A program made the position numbers and the translations under genes. Of a stretch of DNA of 64,000 nucleotides, positions 31,847-43,262 are shown in pieces. The notes beneath the pieces are model-generated. The model saw only the letters and a list, made by a program, of their open reading frames with translations. It was not told the origin of the DNA and did not search any database. Origin of the DNA: Pollenia angustigena (lineage: Eukaryota; Arthropoda; Insecta; Diptera; Polleniidae); assembly GCA_930367215.1 (NCBI GenBank), contig OV884059.1, positions 221,835,803 through 221,899,802 on the forward strand. Reading direction: 5' to 3'. Within the stretch, counting starts at the first letter, position 1, and each line of letters begins with the position of its first letter.

Positions 31847-32388
31847 CAGTGTTCGAAAATAAACAGTACATTATTTAGCGTTCGGCTCACACACCGAAGA
31901 ACGATATCCATTTTTTTAGTGTTTGTGTAAACATACACAAACCTTAATACCGTTCGTAACTATTTTCAAGAAAGAACCGAACATTATATAATGTTCGGTT
32001 CTTCGTTAAAAAACAGAACAATTGTAGTGATACTGTAGAAAAACATTATATTTTAATGTTCTATAATGTTTTTTTCGTGTGTGTATTTTGTTTTTGTAAA
32101 AAATGTTTGGTTTTTTTTTTATCAGCAAAAAGCGACGAACATTAACTAGCCGAACCGAACACATTGAAGTTCGTGGATTTTCAAAAAAAAACCGAACGGA
32201 ATTTAATGTTCTCATCATTTGTTGAGTATGATGAAAACAGCATTATTTTTGTGTTCGAACGATGACAAACAGGGAAACGTTATTTTTTTAATGAATTTCT
32301 ACACAAACACTATTAGCGTTTGTGTTTTCCACAAATCTACCGAACCGAACATTAAAGAACGATATTTAGTGTTTATTTTCGAACACTG
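31847..32388 (-). mobile_element. 542-bp hAT MITE, 8-bp TSD CTTTAAAC
   Basis: Same family as 29699-30212, opposite orientation. The ends CAGTGTTCGAAAATAAACAG and GTTTATTTTCGAACACTG are inverted, with CTTTAAAC at 31839-31846 and 32389-32396. Both TSDs follow CTNTAAAC. Confidence 0.95.
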
Positions 32389-32396
32389 CTTTAAAC

Positions 32397-33884
32397 TATT
32401 TTTAAGCGTTCTACGGTTGTTAAATAATCCATATTCGTTAATGGCAAAACTTTCTCTAAATAAATGACACTTCAGATGACAGATATTTAACATATGACAC
32501 CCTTAACAGACCCGCGGCTTTAAAACTACTAAAGGGATAAGCCTGTACATGCAGTTTGTTATTGAGAGGAAGCGGGAAGGCATACAAAACACTTAAAATG
32601 CTGCAAAACAAAAGTTCAATGTATGGCCACGAGTGATGTTTCAAAAGAAAATTCAATGAAGTTTATGCAGCAAATATTCCATAATATAGACGAGGACTAA
32701 GAGTGTACCTATGCAATTGTAGCTTTGTAACGAACCTCATAGCAACACATTACACAAATGTGTATAATTATCATCGTACATACCTGATGACACTTAAGCA
32801 TCCTCTACATTGTAACTACGAGCAAATTCATTAATAAAATGAAAGATGACTATAAAACACCGTATAATAATAAAAGTAAAATGCCACAAGTGTAAGCGTC
32901 TGGTCATGTGTACGTGCAAGTGAATGTTAATTAAATTTTAATCAGGCAATAATTAATTTTAATTTAGTAGCACAGCACAGGATATGATCAAACAGGCTGT
33001 GAAACTCAAATATAATGATACAGCGTATTAATGTTAACTTTACTGATTTTATTGCAACAAAGTCCAAGAAACACTTGAATTTAATAAACTAATGCCAGCA
33101 AATATGCAGACATTTATTAATAAGTACAGTGGGATAATAAAAATATTAGAAGTATGTAAGACACTTCCCAATAAAAAATGGAGCTTCCAACGAAGACATG
33201 AATTTTATATGGCGAGTTCTCACTTTGAAGCAATACATTTTTGCCACATAAAGCGCATTATTCAGCGCATATAAAAATTGTTGGATGCAACGATCAGCTC
33301 TACACACTGAATGTTTTGATACAGTTATTTTTTAGTATTCTCCCTTACAAACCTGCTTCGTAGTAAGGGAATGCCGTAGCACTTGAAATGCAATTTTTTT
33401 TATAAAAGTTGTTGAGAGCTCTTGCACTTAGTTTACTGCATTTCTGTATGTCTTATTGCGTAGCGCATAATTGTGCGCTTATTTTTTTAAATGTACCATT
33501 AGTGATTCGCAAAATAATAAAATTTTTTATTGGGTTGTATAAAAAAAATTGTCTATTTTTTTATTAAATTAAATTCTAGTGCTATACTTAATTAGAATTC
33601 ATATCTTTTAATGACTTTAAAACATGCAATCAATATTCAGACCCACCGTAACTCAATCATTGTAACGAAAATTATCATTACAGCTTTTGTTCTTTATTTT
33701 ATTCGTCGATATGTTGTACGTTACTCGTTGTGATGCCTTTCTACGGTCACAATGTCAAAGACAGATTCCAGTGACTACAAAGGAACAAGAACTTGTTGCC
33801 AAGGGCTTTTTGAAATGTTTCACATCATATCATTGGTAAATTTTTGTTATAATATTTGCATTAGGGCATGCTTATTAATTAACT
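32397..33884. other. Spacer, no gene seen
   Basis: About 1.5 kb with only short ORFs lacking motifs. No repeat partner recognised. Confidence 0.4.
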
Positions 33885-34060
33885 TATACACGCAGAAAAA
33901 ACACGGTTGAAGTTTCGTTTAAAAACCATATTATGGACCCCACAAGTACCACAAAAAAACTAATGTTGTTATTGACAAAATTAACATCATGATTAAAAAA
34001 AAATTGTTTGCATTGGGCCATTCAATGTTAACCAGCCTTGAAACTTCTTATTAAGTGGGA
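33885..34060 (+). mobile_element. CACGCAGAAAAAACA-type fold-back end fragment
   Basis: ACACGCAGAAAAAACACGG followed by AACCATATTATGG matches the terminal arm of the 8368-8802 family. The second arm is not recognisable. Confidence 0.5.
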
Positions 34061-34202
34061 TTTATAAAAAGGTTAAATTTAATTAAGTTGCAACCATATT
34101 TATTATAAAATACAACAATTATATTAAACTATTCAATTATTTGATTGGTTTTATTAAAATTCTCGAGTTCTTTTTCTTTAAATTGTTAACTTAAATACAA
34201 AC

Positions 34203-34442
34203 AAGTAAGAAAGTATAGTCGGTCAAGCCCGACCATATGATACCCTACACCACAGTATTTAAAAACACATCATGCTTATGTGTCCATATAAATATGGATT
34301 TATCTATGTTTATAAACTTGATTAAAATCGGTTTGAAAGTTTGTAAGAGGCAGAAATTCCCCCCTACCTCCCCTTGCGGCCCTATTTTTGAAAAACTGTA
34401 TAGCTTATGTATCCATATAGATATGGATCTATCTGTTGTGTA
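34203..34442 (+). repeat. Family P repeat, short copy
   Basis: It starts CAAGTAAGAAAGTATAGTCG, has GTCAAGCCCGACC and TGATACCCTACACCAC, then two subrepeats with GTGTCCATATAAATATGG and ATTAAAATCGGTTTGAAAG. Collinear with the first 240 bp of 42258-43045, then cut. Confidence 0.85.
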
Positions 34443-34794
34443 AAGAGCACATAAGTAAAGATAGAGAATAAATTATTGAGTGAATTCAAAAGTCACTCAA
34501 TCTCTGTAACCATAAAATTTTAGTTATAAGAAGTGAAAATGAAAAATAAAGAAACAATTATAATCCAAGAATCAAAGGTCTCGCTTATGTTTTATTATAC
34601 GGTAGAACACCACAATATTCATCATTTGGAACAGTACCAGACTCTAAAATATATTTTATTTCGAAAAACTGCTGATATCCGGGATTTCTTTTTGATATTT
34701 TCTCAAATTTTTTTTTATATAGTTGGTCCTCGATCGTGCATAGTCCGTCAAAAACTGTCGATAAAGCATTAGTGCTCTCTGAAATTAATTAACC

Positions 34795-35798
34795 CGCAGT
34801 TTGCCATTTTGTTATAGCAACCAAAATATTTGCAAAATGTATTTTAGAAATGCAAGTTGAGAACTTAGTTCGGATTTGGATTGCACAATTGAGTCGGCAT
34901 TTTGACTGTCAAGTTCTAAAACAACGACTTTAACTTCTTCAAGATGTTCAGCGTAGTACATTGCCGCTTCTAACGAATGAATTCATCTAATCGATGAATA
35001 CCATGTGCAAAACATGTTAACTGAACCATTTTCGGATGCATTGCCTTTAGAGGGGATATATCACTTAGCATATATGCAGCTGCATCCGTTACTACAAGTA
35101 ACATTTTGTTATATTTTATGCCTAAATACAGAAAATTAATATCAAATCTAAACTCGATTTCTTTTCTACTTTACCATCTGGCCACAATATTTGTAACGAA
35201 TCATTACAAAATGCTGCAATAGATGCGCCATTTGCCCTTTCAAGTACTTGCATGTTCAATAAATAGGATTTATTGTCTTTCAATTCTTCTAAGACTCCAA
35301 AAATAAAATTTGCAACACATCTCTGTTCGCTGTCCGTAGTTGCATCTACAGAAATCCATATATATTTGTCTTTGGCTGCTTGACGCATTTTTTCTATAGA
35401 TTCCCTATAAAATTCCGGTATGTATTTCTGGCGAGTGCAAGTCTCAGACGGAACCGACATTTGAGAATATTTCTCAATGAAATTTTTGAAACTGGGTATA
35501 TTTATTGGTATATTTTATTGGTATATTATATTGCTTTACAAAGATCCTTTTGAAATGTTGTGGCAGTTGGAGTCACTAAATATTCCGTAATTAGTTTATG
35601 TGGATGGTTATATTGCTTAGAAGACGCCAATTGGTGTTTCCCACATCTTATATGTTGAGCCACATTAGACTTTTTCGAACAATTTATTTTGCAGCAGCAT
35701 GTATTGCAAAAGAGCCAATTTTCTTCAATTTTAAAGACTCCTTCATATGTTTTTACCATTTTTAATAATAAATTTCTATTACTTTTCTCTTTCGGCAT
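34795..35798 (-). pseudogene. hAT-type transposase relic (BED finger plus DUF659-like core)
   Basis: The N-terminal frame 35526-35798 has a BED-like finger C-x2-C ... H-x5-H within 'WLFCNTCCCKINCSKK' and 'VAQHIRCGKH'. The middle frame 35122-35460 reads 'KYIWISVDATTDSEQRC', the first catalytic Asp region of the DUF659 domain. A third frame (about 34970-35106) reads 'LLVVTDAAAYMLSD' and 'LTCFAHGIHR', matching the second Asp motif (TDNA..M) and the following CxxHxxH-like helix. Frameshifts separate the parts, and the C-terminal dimerisation region was not found. The flanking TIRs were not located. Confidence 0.75.
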
Positions 35799-36599
35799 TT
35801 TTAAAACTTTTTTATTTACTCATATTTTTAACAGCCTTCTATGATTTCAATTGATTGTTTTTAAAATGAAGACAGAGTTGCAATAAGGTAGTAACCAAGG
35901 CGAATTCACGTTTATAATACAAAAATGGGAATTTAAAAAAAAAGAAACACCATTGTAAAAGAAGCAAAAAACAGCAGGTTTTATAAAAAAACAGCTAGAA
36001 AAAAAGCAAAAAAAGCATTTTAGTCTACTCTGATGATGATATATATATAGATAGTTTATTTATAATTTTTATAAAGGTTTTTGCAAATTAAGGCCACGTT
36101 TTGGGGCTGCAATTGCTAAAAATAATTTTGAATAAAGTTCCAAAAAATGAAACTAGGAAGTGGATATTCTTAGTTAAATAAATAAAAGATTTTAATACAA
36201 ATGTCTTCATCAAAATAAATTTTAAAATGTTTGGTCCAAAATTACTGTTTTAAACGGTTGCACGTTTTCCGACTCGCGGACTCGAGGTGTTGCATCTTTA
36301 ACAAACATTTCCTGTTAATCCTTAACTGTAAATTTTGAATTTGATTTTTTTCTTCTTAAATATTTGCGCACAAATTTCCTTGTAGAAATAAGAACACCAT
36401 TGCTCTAATGCATCTCGACTATCTGCAAAAATAATAAAGAAGTCTCACAATGATTTGATTGATTTTTAAGCATTAAAAATAAAAGTTTTGAATTTTTAAA
36501 CACAAGAATAAAAGTACTGTACGTACTTAAATGATATACCAACAAGTAGAGAAAATAGCACCACGATATCATCACAGCGGATGGATATGAATATAACGT
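35799..36599. other. Spacer, no gene seen
   Basis: A/T-rich. It may include the 5' flank of the hAT-type relic. No TIR identified. Confidence 0.4.
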
Positions 36600-37408
36600 G
36601 TCGATTTTTTTCCAAAAAATAAAAATATTAAAATTTTAAGTCCTCTTGTTGACCGAGTGCAATATATTGATTTTTCAGATATTCGAAAAAGTTCGATTTC
36701 AAATTTGACCAAAAATTAAACACATTTTTCATATAAATACTTGCAACAAACCTTTTAAACTTAATATTGTATGACGTTTTGATCGATAGCCTTTTGTCAG
36801 TTTTGGGGTGAAACCCCAACTTTTGGATTTTCGAAGCGCAAACCTGATCCAATGGCGTTTTGCAGGACTCTACGGATATTCAATTTTTATATTATTAAGA
36901 GAGTTCTGCAAAGATCGGAACAAATGATAATTTAAAACTGCATGGTCCGGGCCATATGAATGCATTAAAACTTCCCAACCAAGTTCTCTGAGCTTCTGCC
37001 GGGTCATCACAGATGTGTGTGATCTAGAGTTGTCATAATGGAATAAAACACCTTTTCTGTGAAACAACTTTGGCCGTTTTAATTGAATTTTTTGCATCAA
37101 TATCATAAATTGTTGACAGTTAAGAGCAAAAACAATCATTCGACCAGTTTGTAGAAACTCACAATGAACAGTTTCCGTACAATCTCACCACTTCCTTTCT
37201 TGGTGTCAATACTAGCTTTACTTCAAAGCTTCGCCTTGCTTCGTCCTTGCTTTTTCGTTCATTGTTGTCGCGATTGATCCACTTCTCATCACTCGTATTC
37301 ATTAGCTTTAGAAATAGATTGATTTCGTTTCGTTTAATCCGAGAATCGCAAATGGAAATTCGGCCCATTAAATTTTTCACTGTTAATTCATGTGTCAGCC
37401 AATCATTT
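36600..37408 (-). pseudogene. Mariner transposase relic, 3' part (split by LINE)
   Basis: Minus strand: 'WLTHELTVKNLMGRISIC' (37408 inward), then 'SDEKWINRDNNERK' (37159-37380), the first catalytic Asp block (norm GDEKWI.YDN). Then 'FHYDNSRSHTSVMTRQKL' and 'YHLFRSLQNSLN' (36870-37139), the second catalytic block of mauritiana-like mariners. In 'YGPDHAVLNYHLF' the norm is YSPDLAPSDYHLF, so the third catalytic Asp is lost (D to N). The N-terminus lies beyond the LINE at 40045-40335. Confidence 0.85.
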
Positions 37409-37425
37409 ATTTATTTATTTATTTA

Positions 37426-37453
37426 AGTCTATGGAATTTAATCCGTACAGACT
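37426..37453 (-). other. LINE 3'-terminal stem-loop
   Basis: AGTCT/AGACT outer helix (37426-37430 with 37449-37453) and GGA/TCC inner helix (37433-37435 with 37442-37444), just before the TAAA-type tail. Same two-segment layout as at 29041-29083 and 47123-47151. Confidence 0.65.
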
Positions 37454-37482
37454 ATAATTAAATTACAAACAATATTATTAAC

Positions 37483-40020
37483 TTATGTATTTAAAAACAA
37501 AATAATACTACGTTTAATGACACTGGTACTTAAAGAAAAGTCAACTAAATAATACTTTTCGTTAAAATCTTTATATATTCTCCGAAAAGGATCAGAATTT
37601 GCATAGTTTGTGTGAACGGCTTGAAGATATAATGGTATATAATTGCGAGTTGATCGCTGAGGAACGTTGAGTTTAACATTGTTAAGCAGGAATTCAGAAC
37701 TAACGTTACCATTAAGCAAATTAACTAAAAACGCAATGTTAAGCATTTTTCTTCGGCTTACTAGTGATGGTAATTTAACGCGTGCAAGTCTTACAGAGTA
37801 AGATGGAAGCACTTCAGAAGGATTCCAAGTTGAGTTTCCTAAGCAGAACAATAAAAATTGTTTTTGGACAGATTCTATTCGGTTTATGTGAACATCATAA
37901 TCAGGATCCCAGATAATAGAGCCATATTCGATGATTCGTCTTACCAAAGATGTATATAACAGCTTTGTTATCATAGGATCAGTGAACTCCTTAGCCCAGC
38001 GTTTTATAAAGGCAATTACACCACGAGCTTTATTTATCGTTGATGTAATATGTTTTATAAAATCGAATTTTGGATCAAGTAAAACGCCAAGATCCAAAAT
38101 CTCCTTTACTAATTCAAGTCGACAGTCACCCAAAGTATAGATACCCAGAGGATTCCATTTTCTACAAAAGTGCATATGCTTACATTTTGTTAAATTGAGA
38201 TTCATGATGTTGATATTGCACCAGTTATAGAAATTATCCAAATCATGTTGAAGATTGAGCATTTCCGATGATTTTTTGTAGCTTAAAAATATTTTTACAT
38301 CATCGGCGTGCATTAACACATTACAATTGTGTATTGCACTCGGCAGATCATTTATAAAAAGTGAAAATAAGATTGGACCAAGGTGGCTTCCTTGCGGTAC
38401 TCCAGAATTGACGATAATGCTCTTTGATGTTGTATTATTAAAACGAACACTTTGTTTCCTATAAGTAAGGTATGACTCAAGCCAGCGAAGACTGTTGTTA
38501 GTAAAACCCATTATGGAAAGTTTTTTAAGAAGAAGGCTATGGTTGACTTTATCAAAAGCTTTACTGAAGTCTGTGTATATAACGTCTGTTAGTTGGGTAT
38601 TATTGAATCCTTTATGAATAACAGTGGTTAGATGTAATAGGTTTCCAGACTTAAATAGCGGAATTATATAAGATTTTTTCCAAAGTTGAGGAAAGTAGCC
38701 ATATGTAATTGAGTGGTTAAATATTATTGATAAAGGTGTGGCAAAAGCATAAGCACAGTTAGTTAAAATACAGCTTGGAATACCATCAGGTCCACTAAAG
38801 AAAGATGATTTTACGCTTTTTAGACTGGTTACTATTTGGGAAGTTATAATTGGAGAAAACGATATTGACTGGTGTTCATAAATCACATAAGGGTAATTAC
38901 TGGAGTTGTTGTATTGAGCATCAGAATATGTAGTTGCAAAAAAGTCAGCAAACATGTTACTTATTGACAAATCATCACTGGACTCATTATTTAAGTACTT
39001 CATTATAGTTAGATAGCCTGTTGATTTACGTTTAGAGTTAACAAATTTATAAAATGACTTAGGATCATGTTTAAATTTAACTTTCATTACATTTAAGTAA
39101 TTTTTATATATATTCATGTTAAGTATATTATATTCAGCACGAGATACAGAATATTTACCATAAGCACAAAATGATCCGGATTCTTTATATATTTTGTAAT
39201 ATTTATTTTTTATATTTTTAAGTCTAGACAGCTGTCTTGAGCCCCAGGGAGGACCTGACTGCTTAAACACAGTGACTTTCGGAACACATTCGTCTAAATA
39301 TTCAAAAATAGTTTTATAGAAAGTATCAATCATAGTATCGAAGGAAGATGCTATGAAATTTGAAATAGATAACTTATCAAGCCAATTTGTATTATTTAGA
39401 AGAAAATTTAACTCGTTGTAACTTGTTCGTTTGAAACAGTAGACTTTATTTTTATTGACCATAGCTTTACGTTTAATAAATGGAGTGTTACAAGAAATTC
39501 CAATAGTAGGATGATAACGATCTTCAGGTCTTGAAATTGGAAAAGCACGAGTTAATGAACAGTCAGCAGGTTCATTCACAAACACCAAATCTAATAGTTT
39601 TCCGTATTCGTTGTAAATACCATTAAATTGGAAAAGGCACAAGTCATAAAGGTTATTAAAAAATGCATCAATATAGTCATTGCAAATTGTGGGAGTATAG
39701 TAAAATGAATCTGGTAAGAGTCTCCAAGAAACTGCGGGCAAGTTAAAGTCGCCAAAAACGAATATTGAATCATCTGGCTGGGCACACGATACGACGGATT
39801 TAATGTTCTCGTAATGCTGATTATAAGTTAGAGCATCAGAATTCGGTGGAATATATGAACAGGTTAGGTGTATATGTTTGTGTTTTAGTTTAATACGAAC
39901 AGCAATAAATTCTATTTTCTCGGATGAGAAAAGACAAGAAACAGCAATTAAGACACCACCACCAATTGTAGTAGTTTCTCTATCGAGTCGATATACGTTG
40001 TATCCATTACAAAAAATCAT
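37483..40020 (-). CDS. LINE endonuclease-reverse transcriptase, 5'-truncated and with an RT deletion
   Basis: An open 845-aa frame. The N-terminus starts within the endonuclease ('YNVYRLDRETTTIGGGVLI'), missing the first strand and the usual Asn and Glu motifs. 'FVFGDFNLPAVSW' is present. A basic linker (about 240-420) precedes the RT. In the RT, 'LWKKSYIIPLFKSGN' is joined in frame to 'LLHLTTVIHKGF', so the roughly 45-50 residues that normally hold 'YRPIS....K..E' and 'QHGF..G.ST' are gone. 'YTDFSKAFDKVNH' and 'SGVPQGSHLGPILFSLFINDL' are kept, but the catalytic box is HADD instead of YADD. A stop codon lies a few codons upstream of the Met. In the family it drives target-primed reverse transcription. 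This copy is open but surely inactive. Confidence 0.88.
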   Translation of the reverse strand: MIFCNGYNVYRLDRETTTIGGGVLIAVSCLFSSEKIEFIAVRIKLKHKHIHLTCSYIPPNSDALTYNQHYENIKSVVSCAQPDDSIFVFGDFNLPAVSWRLLPDSFYYTPTICNDYIDAFFNNLYDLCLFQFNGIYNEYGKLLDLVFVNEPADCSLTRAFPISRPEDRYHPTIGISCNTPFIKRKAMVNKNKVYCFKRTSYNELNFLLNNTNWLDKLSISNFIASSFDTMIDTFYKTIFEYLDECVPKVTVFKQSGPPWGSRQLSRLKNIKNKYYKIYKESGSFCAYGKYSVSRAEYNILNMNIYKNYLNVMKVKFKHDPKSFYKFVNSKRKSTGYLTIMKYLNNESSDDLSISNMFADFFATTYSDAQYNNSSNYPYVIYEHQSISFSPIITSQIVTSLKSVKSSFFSGPDGIPSCILTNCAYAFATPLSIIFNHSITYGYFPQLWKKSYIIPLFKSGNLLHLTTVIHKGFNNTQLTDVIYTDFSKAFDKVNHSLLLKKLSIMGFTNNSLRWLESYLTYRKQSVRFNNTTSKSIIVNSGVPQGSHLGPILFSLFINDLPSAIHNCNVLMHADDVKIFLSYKKSSEMLNLQHDLDNFYNWCNINIMNLNLTKCKHMHFCRKWNPLGIYTLGDCRLELVKEILDLGVLLDPKFDFIKHITSTINKARGVIAFIKRWAKEFTDPMITKLLYTSLVRRIIEYGSIIWDPDYDVHINRIESVQKQFLLFCLGNSTWNPSEVLPSYSVRLARVKLPSLVSRRKMLNIAFLVNLLNGNVSSEFLLNNVKLNVPQRSTRNYIPLYLQAVHTNYANSDPFRRIYKDFNEKYYLVDFSLSTSVIKRSIILFLNT

Positions 40021-40044
40021 CGACTGATAGCTGTTTGTTCATTA

Positions 40045-40335
40045 CTGCCTAGTTCTCTAACAACGTCTACGCTGCTTTAATGCTAAACTTTTCAATTTCT
40101 TTCATGATTTCATCGACTCTTTTAGTGTGATTGCTCAACCAGAATGAGGTGCATTATTAACACCATTTTTAAAGCAAACCATTTCACAGCCGTTTTCTTG
40201 GTACAGTATCGTCTCCCCAAACTGCATAAATTTGTTCATAAGTCTGCGACGCATTCTCTCCTTGTCTATAATAGAAAAGCTCAATATGACGGTATTGCTC
40301 CGTATTACTTACATATATTTAAGCGTAGATAACTT
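40045..40335 (-). pseudogene. Mariner transposase relic, N-terminal part (split by LINE)
   Basis: With frameshifts, the minus strand reads 'YRHIELFYYRQGENASQTYE' then 'QIYAVWGDDTVPRK', and further on 'FKNGVNNAPHSG' and 'VDEIMKEIEKF'. This is the paired helix-turn-helix N-terminus of mariner (norm 'GKNA.QT.E.I..VYG...V', 'F..G..N..D.PRSGRP'). Orientation and order match the 3' part at 36600-37408, so one mariner was split by the LINE. Confidence 0.75.
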
Positions 40336-41012
40336 TTCTATTATAAAGTTAATGCGATTTTAATAATTTTTTGTAAAAAGTACAGCCGTAAATGTCACCT
40401 TTCAACCAAGATAACGTGTTGTCTGACTCAATTAATATAACTTTAGATATACATAACATTTTAGAGCCATCTTCTGAAAATTTGTAACCATATAACCTGA
40501 TAAATTAATTTTGAATTCTGTTTCTTTTTCATGATTGTGTATTTCCCGAATTTCATTTCATCCGCCTGGTATGTATCACTCCACTTTTCAATCTTTATAT
40601 TTTTTTAAATTTCTTCAAAATTTTTTTTTCTTAAACCAAAATGTATATTATTTACATAAATACATTTCCTGTCAATTTTTGACATTTAATTATTTTGGAA
40701 TTTTAGTAGGCATCTCACTTTAACAATTATTCATTATTGGCCACTATATGACAGTTATGGTTTTTTGACAATTACATTGTGAATTCATCTCATTCTCTTT
40801 ACAAGCGCATGTACATACATATGTACGTTTATTAACACAAGAACACGTTTCAATTTACATTTTGCTTTTATGAGCTTCAGATTAAGTTTTTCTCTTCATG
40901 CAGTTGCATCTGCACACGTTAAGCAAAATTGTATTTCATTTTGGGATTTGAGTGAAGGAAACCAGTCAGAGTAGATAAAAAGGGCCTGGTTGAATATTAA
41001 GATTTTTATTGC
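40336..41012. other. Spacer, no gene seen
   Basis: A/T-rich, no gene recognised. It may include the mariner 5' end, but no TIR was identified. Confidence 0.4.
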
Positions 41013-41402
41013 TACACTCATAAAATTATTACAGTAACTGATTGTAGGTTATTAAATTCGTTTTCGGTACTGTTAAAATTGAATAAAAATATAGTTATTT
41101 TACGAATAAATTTATTTTTCAACATTTATGTTTGTTATTAAAAAAACAAACTACCAAAAAATAATGTTTTCCGTATTTTTTTTTTGTTAATTTGTTTGAT
41201 TTTTATCGGTTAAAATATATTTTTTAAAAGTAAAAACTATTCAATTTTAACGAATATGATGTTCAATAAATAAAAAACTTAGAAATTACTGAAAAAATCA
41301 TTTATTTTAAATGAAATGTAAATGATCCGTTTTTTAAATGAATTTTAATTTGTTTCAAATGAATTTTCGTTTGAATTTAACTACATAATATTTTGAGTGT
41401 AC
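41013..41402 (-). mobile_element. Family Q element, copy 2 (inverted)
   Basis: Starts TACACTCATAAAATTATTAC and ends ATAATATTTTGAGTGTAC. It is the reverse complement of 13301-13688 over nearly its whole length, with scattered substitutions and small indels. Confidence 0.8.
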
Positions 41403-42257
41403 CTTTAAAGTTAACTTATTAGATACGTAAACACACTTAATAGGCCCTTTAACAGTTGACCCTTTTTCTCTGTTTAATTCCTTTTCTGCACATCTTTTAG
41501 GTTCATTTGTTTGACAGCCATAAAATATCATTGCTCAACATGTATCTACTCGAATGCAAAACTTGATGTTTTACGTCATGGTAAAAAGGATAACAATGTG
41601 CAAACGCATGAAGTGTACATCCAGGGAGTATTTACTTTTGCCATCATTACAATAAAAGTGTGTCTACACACTCAGTTTGTTTGTATGTGTCTAGTTTACA
41701 TAAGACATTTCTTGCTAATTGGATTTTTGACATGTATGAGTTTGTGCCATAATGACAAATATTAAATACAAGTCAAGTTTTCAAACTCGGCTCGTCCTAT
41801 GATTATCTTTCATTAAGAGAAACACACACACATGGACAGGAAAGGAAATGTTAATTAGCTCATTTTTAGTCATCATGTCATTCAGTTGATTAAGTTGCAG
41901 TTTTCATTTGGATTTTTTCTATGTTTTCTCAAGGTAAAAGATATATTAATAAGAAATAAATTAAAATTAAATTGAATAAAGTTATCGTAAATTTAATTAA
42001 AAATTGGTAATATTTTTTGTTGTTTTTCGTGTTCACTTAAACAAGTTTAATTTTCATTTATTTAGATATTTTGTTTAACGGAAATGCAAAACGGAAATAC
42101 ACAATATGAAATTTTTCGATCTCCTTCCTTTGTGTGTGTGTGTATTAAAAATTTATATAAACGTTATTAACGTACAGAAACTTTGAAATTATATTTAATT
42201 ATGTGGTGCACGTACATAAAAACATACACGTTTAAATACAGTGAAGCAATTAAAACA
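41403..42257. other. Spacer, no gene seen
   Basis: No repeat partner recognised. A short (GT)n patch lies near 42130. The ORF at 41511-41765 has no motif. Confidence 0.4.
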
Positions 42258-43045
42258 AGTAAGAAAGTATAATCGGTCAAGCCCGACCATATGATACCCT
42301 ACACCACAGTATTAAAAAACACATCATGCCTATATGTCCATATAAATATGGGTTTATCTATGTTTATAAACTTCATTAAAATCGGTTTGAAAGTTTGTGA
42401 GAGGCAGAAATTGCCCCCTACCTCCCCTTGTGGTTCTATTTTTGAAAAACTGTATAGCTTATGTGTCCATATAGATATGGATCTATCTATGTTTTTAATC
42501 TCATTAAGATCGGCTTAAGAAGAAAAAATTGCCCCTATCTCCCCTCGTGGTCCTATTTTTTAAAAAATGCATCCCTTTTGGGTCCATAAAGATATGGTTC
42601 TATCTATGTTTTGAATTTTATTAAAATCGGTTTGAGAGGCATAAATTGCCCCTATCTCCTCTCATGGTCCGATTTTTTTTTTTTTAATTTATACATTTTG
42701 TGTCCATATAGATATGGTTCTATCTATGTTTTAAATTTCATAAAAATCGGTTTGATAGTTTCTGAGATGAAGAAATTACCCCCTATCTTCCCTCGTAGTC
42801 CTTCGATTTTGTCTATTTTCAATAGACTTGGTCCTTGTGCCAATAAGAACCTGTGTCCCAAATTTAATCAAATTATTTCCAAAATTGCGACCTGTACTTT
42901 GCGCACAAGGTTACATGGACAACCAGCCAGCCAGCCAGACGGACATCGTTAGTTCGACTCAGAAAGTGATTCTGAATCGATCGGTATACTTTAAGGTGGG
43001 TCTAGGACCAATATTGTAAGGCGTTACATACATCAGCACAATTGC
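42258..43045 (+). repeat. Family P repeat, longest copy with about 100-bp internal repeats
   Basis: It begins CAAGTAAGAAAGTATAATCG with the TCGGTCAAGCCCGA hairpin. Five internal repeats follow, each with TGTCCATATAGATATGG, ATCTATGTTT, AAAATCGGTTTGA and CCCCTATCTCC. It ends with 'CCAGCCAGCCAGCCAGACGG' and ATCGATCGGTATACTTTAAGG. ORFs at 42291-42518 and 42611-42952 are repeat artefacts. Other copies: 7985-8995, 22478-22570, 34203-34442. Confidence 0.85.
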
Positions 43046-43049
43046 CACT

Positions 43050-43262
43050 ACACAGCAAAAAATAAAATTTGATTTCAATTAAAAATTTTATGAAAATAAT
43101 TAAAAAGTGTATTCAATTTGCGCCAGTAAACATATTAATAGTATCAACTAAACGTTGAATTGACTTGATTAAACGTTTAATTCACTTGATTAAATTTTTA
43201 ATTGAAACTGATTTTATATTTGATTAATGCTTTAATTGAAAAAAATCAGCAATTTTTTTTTT
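43050..43262 (+). mobile_element. CACAG-AAAAAATAAAATT fold-back family (family K), copy 1
   Basis: Starts TACACAGCAAAAAATAAAAT, then AATTGACTTGATTAAACG and TTTAATTCACTTGATTAAA motifs repeated about every 21 bp. The opposite end is lost. Relatives: 50694-51237 (both ends), about 62685-62912 (inverted) and 63965-64000 (cut by the window end). Confidence 0.7.

Larger units (their letters stand above)
37409..40042 (-). mobile_element. Jockey/CR1-type LINE inserted in the mariner
   Basis: It has one 845-aa ORF (37483-40020), a 3' hairpin (37426-37453) and a (TAAA)n tail at 37408-37425, all on the minus strand. The 5' end is truncated inside the endonuclease domain. Both flanks are mariner coding sequence in the same orientation. 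A short stretch of mariner (about a dozen codons) is missing at the junction. Confidence 0.88.

Noticed and set aside
37931..38140. Plus-strand ORF inside the LINE region
   Set aside because: Antisense shadow of the 845-aa LINE frame.
42291..43019. Three plus-strand ORFs with similar CVHIDMDLS-like peptides
   Set aside because: They follow the about 100-bp internal repeats of family P; no codon-level signal.
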